The translations under genes were made by a program, and so were the position numbers. The notes beneath the pieces are model-generated. The model was not told the DNA's origin. It saw only the letters and a list, made by a program, of their open reading frames with translations, and searched no databases. DNA of 64,000 nt, taken from the NCBI GenBank assembly GCA_003215315.1, contig QCKO01000002.1:1-64000 (forward strand), read 5' to 3'. This document shows positions 1 through 8,247 of the stretch, piece after piece; the stretch's first letter is position 1; every line of letters begins with the position of its first letter. This DNA is from Prochlorococcus sp. AG-409-P19 (lineage in GTDB: Bacteria; Cyanobacteriota; Cyanobacteriia; PCC-6307; Cyanobiaceae).

Positions 1-100
1 TTAATTAACTTAAAAAAGTCTTAGTTCAGAAAGGCTCATTAAAGTTCAAACGAGGAATATTTAAATAGATAAAATAAATAATGATAATTCCAAGCCTTTC

Positions 101-451
101 CTACCTGGCATCCCAAACTGTTTCAAATTGATTTCCTATTAATTTAAGATCAGATTTGGGATATGCCTGACATAAAAGAACATAACCCTCATCTTGCAAT
201 TCGCTTTTTAAACCCATAACATCCATATCCACCAAACCTTCCTTTAATAGTGCCGCACATGTGCAGCACATGCCCACGAGGCATGAACTTGGCAAGTTAT
301 ATCCAGCAGCTTCAGCTGCTTCTAATACAGTTTGATTGGATTGGCAGCTAAACCTATGCTCAACTTTGTCAATCTCAATGCAAACAGTGAAGTTGTTACT
401 GGAAGGAGAATGACTTTTCATTAGCGGAATAAGGCACACCTTCATTATCAT
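101..451 (-). CDS. [2Fe-2S] plant-type ferredoxin
   Basis: Small soluble electron carrier of the plant-type [2Fe-2S] fold. The cluster ligands are visible as C-x4-C-x2-C (SCLVGMCCTC, residues 57, 62 and 65) plus a fourth Cys at residue 94 (VLLCQAYP), the standard spacing. At 116 aa it is slightly longer than photosynthetic PetF (about 97 aa). The first 15-20 residues look non-native, so translation may start at the internal Met11. It sits alone with no obvious operon partner, so its redox partner cannot be inferred. It could be an alternative or stress ferredoxin rather than the main photosynthetic one. The family call is firm; the role is not. Confidence 0.85.
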   Translation of the reverse strand: MIMKVCLIPLMKSHSPSSNNFTVCIEIDKVEHRFSCQSNQTVLEAAEAAGYNLPSSCLVGMCCTCAALLKEGLVDMDVMGLKSELQDEGYVLLCQAYPKSDLKLIGNQFETVWDAR

Positions 452-725
452 GCATCATTAATCACCGCTAAAGAAAGCTTTAGATACAAGCCTTTCATAT
501 GCCTTTCGAGGAGTTACTCAAAAAACAAATAGGACTTGGTTTATCTAGATGTTGTCCCACTTGAAAATAGCAGTACTTTGTAGTCCCAAAGAAAGATCTG
601 AAAGCATCATTTCGAAAATAATTGAGTCCTATGCTCTTTTGTTTTTTCCTATTTATTCTTTTTCGTCATTAGTTATTTTTTATTGAGGTAGATCATGGAA
701 TAATAAAAAGATTATTATTTGAACC

Positions 726-884
726 ATGACTGACCAAGAACCTAAGTGGGACTACACCTCAAAAGAAGGTAATTTTGCAGCAGGTGCTGCTGTTGTTGGA
801 GGGAATTTATTAGTTGTTCTTCTCTATATACTTTATAGAACTGTTCCCGCCGTTCATGATTTCATAGCTGGAGGCCCTAGGTAG
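726..884 (+). CDS. Small single-TM protein (52 aa)
   Basis: Too short for the ORF track. An acidic/aromatic N-terminus (MTDQEPKWDYTSKEGNF) precedes one hydrophobic segment (residues about 19-37) and a short tail ending GGPR. The layout resembles small thylakoid-associated proteins of picocyanobacteria, but I do not recognise the family. The frame ends at TAG and then stays open for another 49 codons (see next entry). Confidence 0.6.
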   Translation: MTDQEPKWDYTSKEGNFAAGAAVVGGNLLVVLLYILYRTVPAVHDFIAGGPR

Positions 885-1034
885 CATATAGAAAATCATT
901 ACAATCCTTTACCTGAAGATTTCCATGCCATAAGGAAAGACAGTTTTCATGCAACAAATTATTTAGCAGAAATTGCAAAGAAGATATCCCTAAAGAAACA
1001 ACCAAAGAAAAATTACTCATTAAAAGTACTGTAA
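885..1034 (+). other. In-frame open extension after TAG
   Basis: Directly after the TAG of the preceding gene the same frame runs 49 codons to TAA with protein-like composition (ENHYNPLPEDFHAIRKDSF...) and no ATG, GTG or TTG at its head. It may be the second half of a gene split by a nonsense mutation, a readthrough extension, or chance. It is not a stand-alone gene. Confidence 0.35.
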
Positions 1035-1481
1035 TCAAGACGCAAGAAAAAGTATTTGCAGATTAAGAATAAAAATCCCCTGTGCAGACTCAGGGGATTA
1101 GTTCGCCTTGATTTAATAAAAGCACAATATCAAGACTAGTCTCTCGTATCTAATACTCATTTTTCCTAAAATAGTTTTCATTTTCTTAATATTTGGTTAT
1201 TAAAACAGAATCAACTCAATTATGGAAAAGAAAAATCTTAATGAGTTTTATTACAGCTATGCATCTCAATAATGAAAGAAAAGGAATTATGGTGATTTAA
1301 ATTGAGTGGTAAAGAGCACTTTGATATCAAGAGTAGATATCTTCTAATTGAACTAGTGCTATGAATTAAGATCTGAAAAAACATCTTATTCTGAAGCATA
1401 GTAACTTTTTAAGTAATTGCTTCGATGACTTTGGCTGAAAAAAAAGCATTATTAATTATAATCTCTTTATTCTAAATATTA
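1035..1481. other. Intergenic, no gene seen
   Basis: Apart from the hairpin at 1074-1099 I see no convincing reading frame or RNA; AT-rich. Confidence 0.5.
1074..1099. terminator. Hairpin, possible terminator
   Basis: Perfect 9-bp stem AATCCCCTG / CAGGGGATT with an 8-nt loop, 40 bp beyond the preceding open frame. There is no long T-run on the plus side, so termination is only probable. Confidence 0.5.
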
Positions 1482-1868
1482 ATGAACCTCTCAAGAATAT
1501 TCATCAAACTATTTCTGGTAATAAGTCTTATCTTTTTAACCTTAGTACCTCCAAATAATCCAATTAATGCTGAAACAACAACATGGGAAGAAGTAGCCAC
1601 AACAGAAAAGGGGATTCAATATATAGATACTTCAACGATAAAGTATGACACACAAGGTATTCTTTCAGTTTCAACAAAATATTCTGAGATAAACCCTGAA
1701 GACCAGAAGATAATCAACACAAATATCTACATAATGGAAATCAATTGTGATAAAAGAATATTTAAAGATATATCAGTCAATGGAAAGTCAACACAAGGAG
1801 GCACATGGGAGTCTTCAAGAGATGACAAACTAATAAAAAAAACAATCATTAAAAGCTGTTCCTATTAG
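1482..1868 (+). CDS. Exported protein, adhesin-E-like
   Basis: 128-aa protein with a clear Sec signal peptide (residues about 1-30: positive MNLSRIFIK, a hydrophobic core, then a probable cleavage site at NAE). The mature part has the pattern W-x-x-V-x3-x-G-x-x-Y-I-D and Cys residues near the C-terminus, which resembles the small 'surface-adhesin protein E' domain found in many cyanobacterial exported proteins. That match is by eye and weak. It is probably periplasmic or surface located. No partners are evident. Confidence 0.6.
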   Translation: MNLSRIFIKLFLVISLIFLTLVPPNNPINAETTTWEEVATTEKGIQYIDTSTIKYDTQGILSVSTKYSEINPEDQKIINTNIYIMEINCDKRIFKDISVNGKSTQGGTWESSRDDKLIKKTIIKSCSY

Positions 1869-2364
1869 GGTTCTATCAAATATCAAAGTAATAAATCAGT
1901 GAATGTACTAATATTTATATAGTTATTTATCAAGAAGAAAATTTCTGTGATAGTAAATTAATCATGACATTTAAATATAAAACTTTATCTAGTATTATTA
2001 TTCTAGTAAGAACTAAAATAAGAGTTTATTATTTTCATTTACTTTATCCATGCAATTAGGCTTTCTACACATAAAATAATATCAAGCAAAATATATATAA
2101 TCACTTCAAATGGCAGATTTGAAACCGAAAGTGTACTTCATAAAGATTTCTCCTATAGTTTCCTCCTTAAATAAATATCAAAAAATAATTCTCATTTCTA
2201 GCTGAAAAGATTAGATAAATATACAAAAGAGAATTTTCCCGTATCAAAGAGAAGGAAAATAACAGCAAAAGCTGGCTTCTGAATAACTTCAGGACGAAGA
2301 GGGTTAACCGAACTTCACATTGAGTAATACTACGTTAATATTTCTTTACGTTGCTTTTGCTCGC
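1869..2364. other. Intergenic, no gene seen
   Basis: About 500 bp of AT-rich sequence between the exported protein and the small gene ahead of hli. I see no supported frame. The promoter of the following hli pair must lie in its right end. Confidence 0.5.
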
Positions 2365-2478
2365 ATGGAAAAGTCCACCCAACATTCTGGAACAAATGGT
2401 GCAATTGCCATTATTGGACTCATTGCGTTGCTAAGCGCGTATGCCTCAACATGGCAATCAATTCCAACTTTTGTATAG
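2365..2478 (+). CDS. Small single-TM protein (37 aa)
   Basis: MEKSTQHSGTNGAIAIIGLI... has a polar N-terminus then one hydrophobic segment (residues 13-28). It ends 14 bp before the preferred start of the Hli gene, so the two are probably co-transcribed. It lacks the ExxNGR chlorophyll-binding motif, so it is not itself an Hli protein. Confidence 0.5.
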   Translation: MEKSTQHSGTNGAIAIIGLIALLSAYASTWQSIPTFV

Positions 2479-2492
2479 GAGCTACTAATCCA

Positions 2493-2693
2493 ATGAACTC
2501 AACCGCGAACGTTATTACCGAATACGGTAAGCAAAATATTTTTGCAAAGGAAGTAAGAACTCAATTAGTTGATAATTATGAAGGCTATTCAGAAGAAGCT
2601 GAAAAGGCTAATGGGCGTTGGGCAATGATTGGAATGATTGCAATGATTGGAGCATATACTGTCACTGGCCAGGTATTACCAGGTATTTTCTAA
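2493..2693 (+). CDS. hli: High-light-inducible protein (Hli)
   Basis: Single-helix chlorophyll a/b-binding-like protein that protects the photosystems under excess light in the thylakoid. The Hli helix is clear near the C-terminus: AEKANGRWAMIGMIAMIGAYTV, followed by the typical TGQVLPGIF ending. The ORF track opens at 2451, inside the preceding gene. I prefer ATG 2493 (MNSTANVITEYG), which gives 66 aa and removes the overlap. It has a long soluble N-terminal extension compared with the 35-47 aa Hli proteins elsewhere in this window. Confidence 0.9.
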   Translation: MNSTANVITEYGKQNIFAKEVRTQLVDNYEGYSEEAEKANGRWAMIGMIAMIGAYTVTGQVLPGIF

Positions 2694-2804
2694 TAATAAA
2701 AGAAATTCCTAAAAAAAATCAAGTTCTTTCAACATTCAAATCATCTAGGGATCAATAAAATGCAAGCCATTCGATTGAACTATTTATAAAGGTACAAAAT
2801 AAAT

Positions 2805-2882
2805 ATGTCTTCTATATTTTGGATTGATGTCTTATTAGTCATCTTTACAGGATTATTCGTCTCCTTAACTATGGTTAAATAA
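2805..2882 (+). CDS. Possible 25-aa membrane peptide
   Basis: MSSIFWIDVLLVIFTGLFVS... is essentially one transmembrane helix. The size is like small photosystem or cytochrome subunits, but it matches none I recognise. Supported only by composition and position. Confidence 0.35.
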   Translation: MSSIFWIDVLLVIFTGLFVSLTMVK

Positions 2883-3050
2883 AATTAACTAATCTATAAA
2901 AGGTTTGGCAATTTCATGACCTTCTCAACCTTATTTAAAGAGTCTTTAATTGCATTACACTTATAGGAAATCCTAGTTAAATCTATTCATTGTATGTTAC
3001 ATACATGACATAAAATTGTCATCGATACAACTATTTTAAATAAGTTCAGA

Positions 3051-3084
3051 ATATTTAGTATATATTTTTTGTTATACTAAATAT
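3051..3084. promoter_or_regulatory. 12-bp inverted repeat and -10 box upstream of prxQ
   Basis: ATATTTAGTATA, 10-nt spacer, TATACTAAATAT: a perfect 12-bp inverted repeat about 50 bp before the peroxiredoxin start. A TATAAT hexamer (3082-3087) overlaps its right arm, so a protein bound here would sit on the promoter. Operator role is inference. Confidence 0.5.
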
Positions 3085-3131
3085 AATAGGCTTATTTGAA
3101 TTCAAATAAAACATTACTTTGATTTCTAGAC

Positions 3132-3587
3132 ATGTCTCTCAGAGTCGGCGATGCAATTCCAAAGTTTCAATTAATAGATCAGTTTGGTAACTACAGAAGT
3201 AATAAAGAGTTCCTAGGTAAATCCTTAGTACTTTTCTTCTACCCAAAAGATGACACACCAGGCTGCACAATAGAAGTCTGTGGTTTTCGTGATAAATATG
3301 ATCTATTTGAAATTATGGGTGCAAAGGTATGCGGGGTAAGCAATGGAGATAGAGAGAGTCATTTTTTGTTCTCACAGAAAAATAAACTTCAATATCCTTT
3401 GCTCTGCGATGAAAAAAATTATCTAAGAAAAGAATTTGGTGTCAAAAGTTTATTAGGTTTACTTGATAGAAGAATAACATATATAATTAACTCTAAAGGA
3501 ATCATTTGTCATATATATGAAGATCTTCTCAATGGCTCCTCACATATAAAAGAAGCAATTAAAGTTTTAAGCGAAATAAAAGCATAA
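3132..3587 (+). CDS. prxQ: Peroxiredoxin Q / Bcp
   Basis: Thiol peroxidase that reduces hydrogen peroxide and alkyl hydroperoxides using thioredoxin-type donors. The thioredoxin fold carries the peroxidatic Cys45 in DDTPGCTIEVC with the resolving Cys50 five residues on, the hallmark of the atypical 2-Cys PrxQ/BCP group. Length (151 aa) is normal. No signal peptide is seen, so it should be cytoplasmic. It is a single-gene unit; its promoter region contains a 12-bp inverted repeat that could be an operator. Confidence 0.92.
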   Translation: MSLRVGDAIPKFQLIDQFGNYRSNKEFLGKSLVLFFYPKDDTPGCTIEVCGFRDKYDLFEIMGAKVCGVSNGDRESHFLFSQKNKLQYPLLCDEKNYLRKEFGVKSLLGLLDRRITYIINSKGIICHIYEDLLNGSSHIKEAIKVLSEIKA

Positions 3588-3671
3588 TATATTAGCTAAA
3601 TTAAATATTGAATTGGTATTCAAAACTTATCAAGATAAGGTTAAAAGATCACAAAAACATTATAAATAATT

Positions 3672-3935
3672 CTATCTTTGATTGAAGTAAAAAGAATTAC
3701 AGAAATTACCAATACTATTAGTTTCTGAATTAAGATTAGTTTTGCTCGCTATTACTTTAATAATTTTCTCTTTTTGAGTCCTTGAATAATCATCCTGATT
3801 TAAATAAATAACGTAATATTCTCTACATAGATTTGACAATTCTTTTTCCCGTGAGAAAGGAGTTCTCCCAACAGCTATCACAATCAAAGCAAAAGCAATA
3901 ACTCCTGTAAATGCTTTCTGTAGTGAGTCACCCAT
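3672..3935 (-). CDS. Small membrane-anchored hypothetical
   Basis: 87 aa: one N-terminal hydrophobic segment (residues about 7-23, AFTGVIAFALIVIAV) then a soluble tail with two Cys. Family not recognised. Convergent with prxQ. Confidence 0.6.
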   Translation of the reverse strand: MGDSLQKAFTGVIAFALIVIAVGRTPFSREKELSNLCREYYVIYLNQDDYSRTQKEKIIKVIASKTNLNSETNSIGNFCNSFYFNQR

Positions 3936-4109
3936 GAAAAATATTTAAAGCTCTTTAACCTAATCATAAATCAAATTATTAATATTTGGAGCAAACGATT
4001 AAGTAATGTGCAGAAAAATAAACCAAGCGAAATTAATAACGGCTATTCGATCTCCAAAATCAGAGGCAAGCGTAAATCTGAAACTGTTAATAAGCCTTGA
4101 TTTAGGTTA

Positions 4110-4274
4110 TTACTTCTTCATGCCTAATATCAAAAACCATTTTGAAACCTTATCAAGTGCTGTTCGGATACAATCACTCTTATGTAAAAGCATTACAGCT
4201 TCCTTCCTACCATTAGCATTCTCTGCCATGGTCATGGTCATGACATACTCCAAATAAAGTTTATCTTTCGTCAT
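4110..4274 (-). CDS. Small soluble hypothetical (54 aa)
   Basis: Missed by the track, which lists the opposite strand (4006-4257) instead. The minus frame MTKDKLYLEYVMTMTMAENA... is amphipathic and charged, ends GMKK, and has protein-like composition, unlike the plus frame. No known domain seen. Confidence 0.6.
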   Translation of the reverse strand: MTKDKLYLEYVMTMTMAENANGRKEAVMLLHKSDCIRTALDKVSKWFLILGMKK

Positions 4275-4695
4275 TTAATTCCTTTATTTGTTTCTGGATG
4301 AATTAGAGAGCCAATATCTATTGCGTTCTAATTTTCGATAAAAAGTCGAACACATCATATTTAACAACCTCTTTTCAGAGTACTCTTAATATTAATTGGT
4401 CATATAAACGAAGATTGACTAATGCCTAAATGATCACAAGCAATGAGACACAAAAAATTACTTCACATGAAAGATCATCATTTGGATCAAAAGAAAATAC
4501 TAACACGTAAATTTAATTTTCATAAAAATTTATATTGAAAGATTTAAAATTAAAAAGACAATATTGAAGGATAATTAATACATTATTGATACCATAAAAA
4601 ATATCATTCAACAACTAATAATACATCTATCTATGATGCGTTATAGTATGTAACAAATAATTCTATGGATCTTTGAAATTAATATAGGCAGGGTA
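4275..4695. other. Intergenic, no gene seen
   Basis: About 420 bp, very AT-rich; holds the upstream region of the minus-strand 54-aa gene. Nothing else supported. Confidence 0.5.
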
Positions 4696-4854
4696 TTAAA
4701 ACTTTCGTTTTGTGAAGGCATTACCCTCTGCGAAAAACTTATTTCTATTAAGACCAGCAACAAACGCAACCGGAAAAGCTATGGAGAGAAAAATAATCAA
4801 ATCCAAAGGAAACCTTCCTATTCCCCAATCAGACAAGGCTATAGCAAAATTCAT
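4696..4854 (-). CDS. Small membrane protein (52 aa)
   Basis: Antisense to the track ORF 4712-4909 and much more protein-like: MNFAIALSDWGIGRFPLDLI, a hydrophobic core (residues about 16-35) and a basic tail ending FTKRKF. Probably a single-span inner or thylakoid membrane protein. Family unknown. Confidence 0.6.
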   Translation of the reverse strand: MNFAIALSDWGIGRFPLDLIIFLSIAFPVAFVAGLNRNKFFAEGNAFTKRKF

Positions 4855-4946
4855 AGGTACAGAGTCAATAAATACTAATTTATTCCTAACTATCCTTAAT
4901 TACTATTAAATTAAAAAAAAGTAGCAATTTATTATATTTTAATTAT

Positions 4947-5162
4947 ATGAACAATAAAGAAACACCGGAAGAAAGGAGAACTAGATATAAGGAATTACCT
5001 AGTAACGGTAGAAAGTCACTTATCAGGAAAAAGCTAAAAGCCCAAGGATTAGAAGAAGGTAGTGGAATAGTCGGAAAGGATCTCTCTGTATACAATAATA
5101 AAGAACTAATTGATCTTATTATTCTAACCAGAGAATTATATAAGAAAAAGAAAAGTAACTAA
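4947..5162 (+). CDS. Basic small hypothetical (71 aa)
   Basis: Strongly charged, Lys/Arg/Glu-rich soluble protein (MNNKETPEERRTRYKELPS...). No membrane segment or known motif. The high Lys content and a single hydrophobic helix near the C-terminus could suit nucleic-acid binding, but nothing proves it. Confidence 0.5.
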   Translation: MNNKETPEERRTRYKELPSNGRKSLIRKKLKAQGLEEGSGIVGKDLSVYNNKELIDLIILTRELYKKKKSN

Positions 5163-5305
5163 ATAGCAGATTCCATTATTATAATTAATTACAACCATAT
5201 AATTTAATTGATTATTTTTCTTGTTTTTTCTAAAAACACAAGACTCCTTTAAAGGCTTATATACCTTATATATATTGAAGTTCCTAATCAAAATCGAGAT
5301 ATCAA

Positions 5306-5473
5306 CTAAGAAGGGCGACCAGTAATTATACTATGAAATATTGGATTATATTTATACAAAAGAAATATTGCTAAGAACATAATATTAAGACCAGTAAATA
5401 CTCCAAACTGTATCCATAAAAAGTTCCTACTCACATCTGGATTATCGCTTTTTGCATTAACTCTAAAAGCCAT
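5306..5473 (-). CDS. Small single-TM protein (55 aa)
   Basis: MAFRVNAKSDNPDVSRNFLW..., then one hydrophobic segment (residues about 23-41) and a short tail ending TGRPS. Absent from the track because it is under 60 aa. Not recognised. Confidence 0.6.
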   Translation of the reverse strand: MAFRVNAKSDNPDVSRNFLWIQFGVFTGLNIMFLAIFLLYKYNPIFHSIITGRPS

Positions 5474-5642
5474 TAATTTCGATGAAATTTATATAAGAAT
5501 AGACTAATTTTTAGATTATAGGAACTAACGTTACAACTGCTCTTAAACCTCTCGGAAAGCATAAAAAAATTGTCACAAAGGGGGTCGTACAACAAAGAAA
5601 TTCTAATTAAATATTAGTTCTTCTAGTTCCTTAAAAAAAGGA

Positions 5643-5943
5643 CACCTAAGTTTTCCACAGAACCTCTTGACTATTTTACTTAATCCCAGGAAGGAACAGC
5701 CTTTTCAATAAAAAAGACCCTAGGTATGGTGTCCTTCGGGCCTGGGTGATGGGGATCTTATTTTTAGCCCCTTTTCCCGAATAAATCAACCCCTACTAGA
5801 TGTAGGGTCTGTGGAAACATCTGATTGTGTAATTACCTCTATTTAGTTGCCTAATTCCATTGTTGTGACTAATATCTTGCCAAAGCCGGGTGATGGGGAT
5901 CAATCGGTGAAAAACACTAGCCCTCATAAAGAGGGTTTTTTTA
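5643..5943 (+). repeat. 300-bp repeat, copy 1 (sRNA-like)
   Basis: Near-identical to the reverse complement of 48411-48709. It contains two related units, each with the core GGTGATGGGGATC: one around 5735 (followed by TTAGCCCC) and one around 5888 (followed by ACTAGCCCTC). The second unit ends in a rho-independent terminator. No reading frame is conserved. The layout (G-rich single-stranded core, then 3' terminator) recalls the multicopy Yfr2/Cyano-1 sRNA class of picocyanobacteria, but I cannot confirm that family. Confidence 0.8.
5921..5942 (+). terminator. Rho-independent terminator
   Basis: CCCTC-ATAAA-GAGGG followed by seven T. It closes the second unit of the repeat and is conserved in the inverted copy. 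Confidence 0.8.
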
Positions 5944-6139
5944 TTCAAAATTTTTTATATTTAGATTATTCCCTATGGATATTCGCCTTAGTTGTCACCG
6001 AATAATGCTTTTTCCTAGTCTCAATGTTTTTTTATTAGCAGTTACATGACTTGTTTTGGCATCCTTTATCCAAGTTTGCAAATCTTTTAGGCCTGAATAT
6101 CAATATTTTATTAAACCCAGCGCCCGAATTGTATATCAA

Positions 6140-6415
6140 TGATTAGACCGGTTGAACGAGCTTTGTTAAGAATTTCTCCTTTAAGCTGAACAAACCCAAG
6201 TGAAGGAGCTTTTTCTTGAAAGTTTCACTTGGAAGATAGTTTAGTAATTCAGGGATGGCGTTTGTTTTAGAGCCGTTACAAGTTTCTTAATCAAGGATCC
6301 AAGTTTTGGATATGACTTTACTAGCTGTTGGATTAGGTTCATCCCTGCGAGGTTACGATCCAAACTGACCATTTAGAGCCCTAGCACCAGCTTTAGTTGC
6401 AAGCGTTCTAGTCTT
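6140..6415 (-). pseudogene. pstS: Decayed pstS fragment
   Basis: Aligns by eye, on the minus strand, with the 3' third of the intact pstS at 27181-28167: blocks such as AGATAGTTTAGT and the tracts around GAGCTTT...AAGAATCTC are shared in the same order, with many substitutions and indels and no open frame. It is a remnant of a phosphate-binding protein gene, lying just downstream of the porin. Confidence 0.75.
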
Positions 6416-6519
6416 TAACTCCATTAACAACAAAAAAGGACTGACCTAAGCCAGCCCCAGATGTCCCTATCTCAATTACATATCAAGTAAACATTTTACT
6501 TTTCAATAGCGTTAATAAA

Positions 6520-7707
6520 TCAGAACCTAAAAGTGGTTTTCACTAAGGCACCTTTAACATCATCTTTACCATCTTTCTCAATGACAAAAACAGCAGGAGT
6601 AATTCTGATGCTATCACTCACCGTAAAATCATAAAAAGCTTCCCAAGCTAAAGGGTCGTCATAACCGCTGTCATCTCTATGTGTTTCTGCTGTTCCAATA
6701 CCAACTCCGAGATTATTTCCTTCAACAAACGCGTCATTCCATAAGAATCCCAACATCCAGGTGTTTCCTGGTTCAACCTTATTCATTGAAGTATCAGGGC
6801 TATCTTCGTTATCAGGGCTTTTCCATCCCATCCCAGCACTCAAGCTATAGCTATCACCAAATTTATAGCTCCCACTAATTCCATAGGAGGAGTAGTCATT
6901 TACATCAGGACAATCATGAGTCTTTCCATTATCTGCCTTTGTGTATGCAGCTGCAAGAGTAAATTTCTCGTCAACCCATGCTAACTGAGTGGTGATGTGG
7001 TCTTTACCTTCATCAGCTAAAAAGCCAATAGATGAATTTGATGCATCTTCTGAAACGAAAAGTGCAGAAGCAACTAATTTTTCATTTGTCCAAGAAATTC
7101 CAGCACCAGCTCCCATCTTTTTGGAATAAGTATCACTCGCACCCGCCTGGTTTAAAACAAATAAAACTCCATCGCCGGGGTAAGCACTAGGCCAAACTCC
7201 AAGCAAATCATCTTGGCGAAGCTTTGGACCAAAAGTTATCTGTATATCCTCTCCCATGGGAAATTGATAATAAGCCTTATGAAGATCCAAGGAATCATTG
7301 CTATTAAAAGCAGTATCTAGCCTTGCTTCACCCATCATCCCAAAGGGCTCCATCATGCCAAAGTTACCGATGCGAATAGCGGTTTTAAGCATGTCTTCAC
7401 CAGTAAAACTGGTCATAAACATTAACTTTGTATCGTAATTAAAAACTGTTGCATCCATTTCTGTTGAGCTATTCATTCCACCCATTCCACCCATTCCACC
7501 CATTCCACCCATTCCTGAATCAGTAACTCCATCAACACCTCCAACGACAAAAGTTGTTTTTCCCATAAACATTGTCGATGGATATGAATCCATATTCATA
7601 TGATCACCATGATGCCCTTTATGATCCTCTCCTCCAGCATTAGCACTTAATGGAAGCAATAACCCCAATAGAGATGGAGCTATAAGGAGTTTGTGCAAAA
7701 GTCTCAT
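6520..7707 (-). CDS. Som-type outer-membrane porin
   Basis: Outer-membrane beta-barrel channel of the marine cyanobacterial Som type. The preferred start (ATG 7707) gives MRLLHKLLIAPSLLGLLLPL with cleavage at ANA-GG, the usual leader of these porins; the track start at 7758 adds 17 unlikely residues. The mature N-terminus is His/Met-rich (DHKGHHGDHMNM, then a run of GGM repeats at about residues 64-77). The rest is alternating-hydrophobicity barrel sequence ending in an aromatic (TTFRF), as outer-membrane proteins do. It lies beside a pstS pseudogene, and in related genomes phosphate-regulated porins sit beside pstS. The His/Met stretch could instead point to metal ions. Substrate unknown. 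Confidence 0.82.
   Translation of the reverse strand: MRLLHKLLIAPSLLGLLLPLSANAGGEDHKGHHGDHMNMDSYPSTMFMGKTTFVVGGVDGVTDSGMGGMGGMGGMGGMNSSTEMDATVFNYDTKLMFMTSFTGEDMLKTAIRIGNFGMMEPFGMMGEARLDTAFNSNDSLDLHKAYYQFPMGEDIQITFGPKLRQDDLLGVWPSAYPGDGVLFVLNQAGASDTYSKKMGAGAGISWTNEKLVASALFVSEDASNSSIGFLADEGKDHITTQLAWVDEKFTLAAAYTKADNGKTHDCPDVNDYSSYGISGSYKFGDSYSLSAGMGWKSPDNEDSPDTSMNKVEPGNTWMLGFLWNDAFVEGNNLGVGIGTAETHRDDSGYDDPLAWEAFYDFTVSDSIRITPAVFVIEKDGKDDVKGALVKTTFRF
7473..7515. repeat. 9-bp tandem repeat in porin gene
   Basis: About five copies of CATTCCACC (minus strand GGTGGAATG) encode the GGM repeats of the porin. Units are multiples of three, so slippage would alter length without changing frame. Confidence 0.75.
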
Positions 7708-7985
7708 AAACCCTTTAATTCTAGGGAAACTAGTTAAACTAGTTAGTAATCCTGGCATGTTTTAGGTTTAGGGCTACTCATCGTCTGCTATTCCTAACAT
7801 TGTCAAGCGATTTGAGGAGTAAACGTGTTTCTTTCTTCTCTATTATTAATTCCGTAACCTAGAGCTCCATTTGCACTTAGGGCTGATTTGCTGAGTAATC
7901 TGACGAACCAGAGATGCAAACTAAGGATGACATTAATGAGTACTCGATTAATGTTGCAATAGTAAAACTAGTCAAGCTAGTAAGT

Positions 7986-8240
7986 ATGAAATTATTTCAT
8001 TCCTCTGCATCTGTTTTTTTTATTGCTTTTTCATTCTTATTTGTAGGATGTTCAAGCATTTCAAATCAAAGTAAAACACAATCACTTTTTAATACTAAGA
8101 CAGAAGCAGAAAAGGCGGCTAAGAATTTTAACTGTGTTGGTGCTCATAAGATGGGAAACAAGTGGATGCCTTGCGAGAAGCATGGCGATCATCAAAAGCA
8201 CAAGGGTGATGGTAGTCACGTTCATCACCACAACCATTAG
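7986..8240 (+). CDS. DUF3721 lipoprotein, His-rich tail
   Basis: Lipoprotein of 84 aa from the preferred ATG 7986 (MKLFHSSASVFF...); the track start at 7914 adds 24 residues. A lipobox FVGC gives a lipid-anchored Cys. The mature part is a DUF3721 domain: F-x-T-K-x-EAEKAAK then GAHKMGNKWMPC. It ends in a His-rich tail (HGDHQKHKGDGSHVHHHNH) suited to binding transition metals. It is divergent from the porin and 7 bp ahead of a second DUF3721 gene. The domain is known from marine cyanobacteria; its function is not. Periplasmic metal binding is inference. Confidence 0.75.
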   Translation: MKLFHSSASVFFIAFSFLFVGCSSISNQSKTQSLFNTKTEAEKAAKNFNCVGAHKMGNKWMPCEKHGDHQKHKGDGSHVHHHNH

Positions 8241-8247
8241 TTCTCGA

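Noticed and set aside
4006-4257. Track ORF on the plus strand
   Set aside because: The antisense 54-aa frame 4110-4274 has far better protein composition.
4712-4909. Track ORF on the plus strand
   Set aside because: Shadow of the 52-aa membrane protein on the minus strand (4696-4854).
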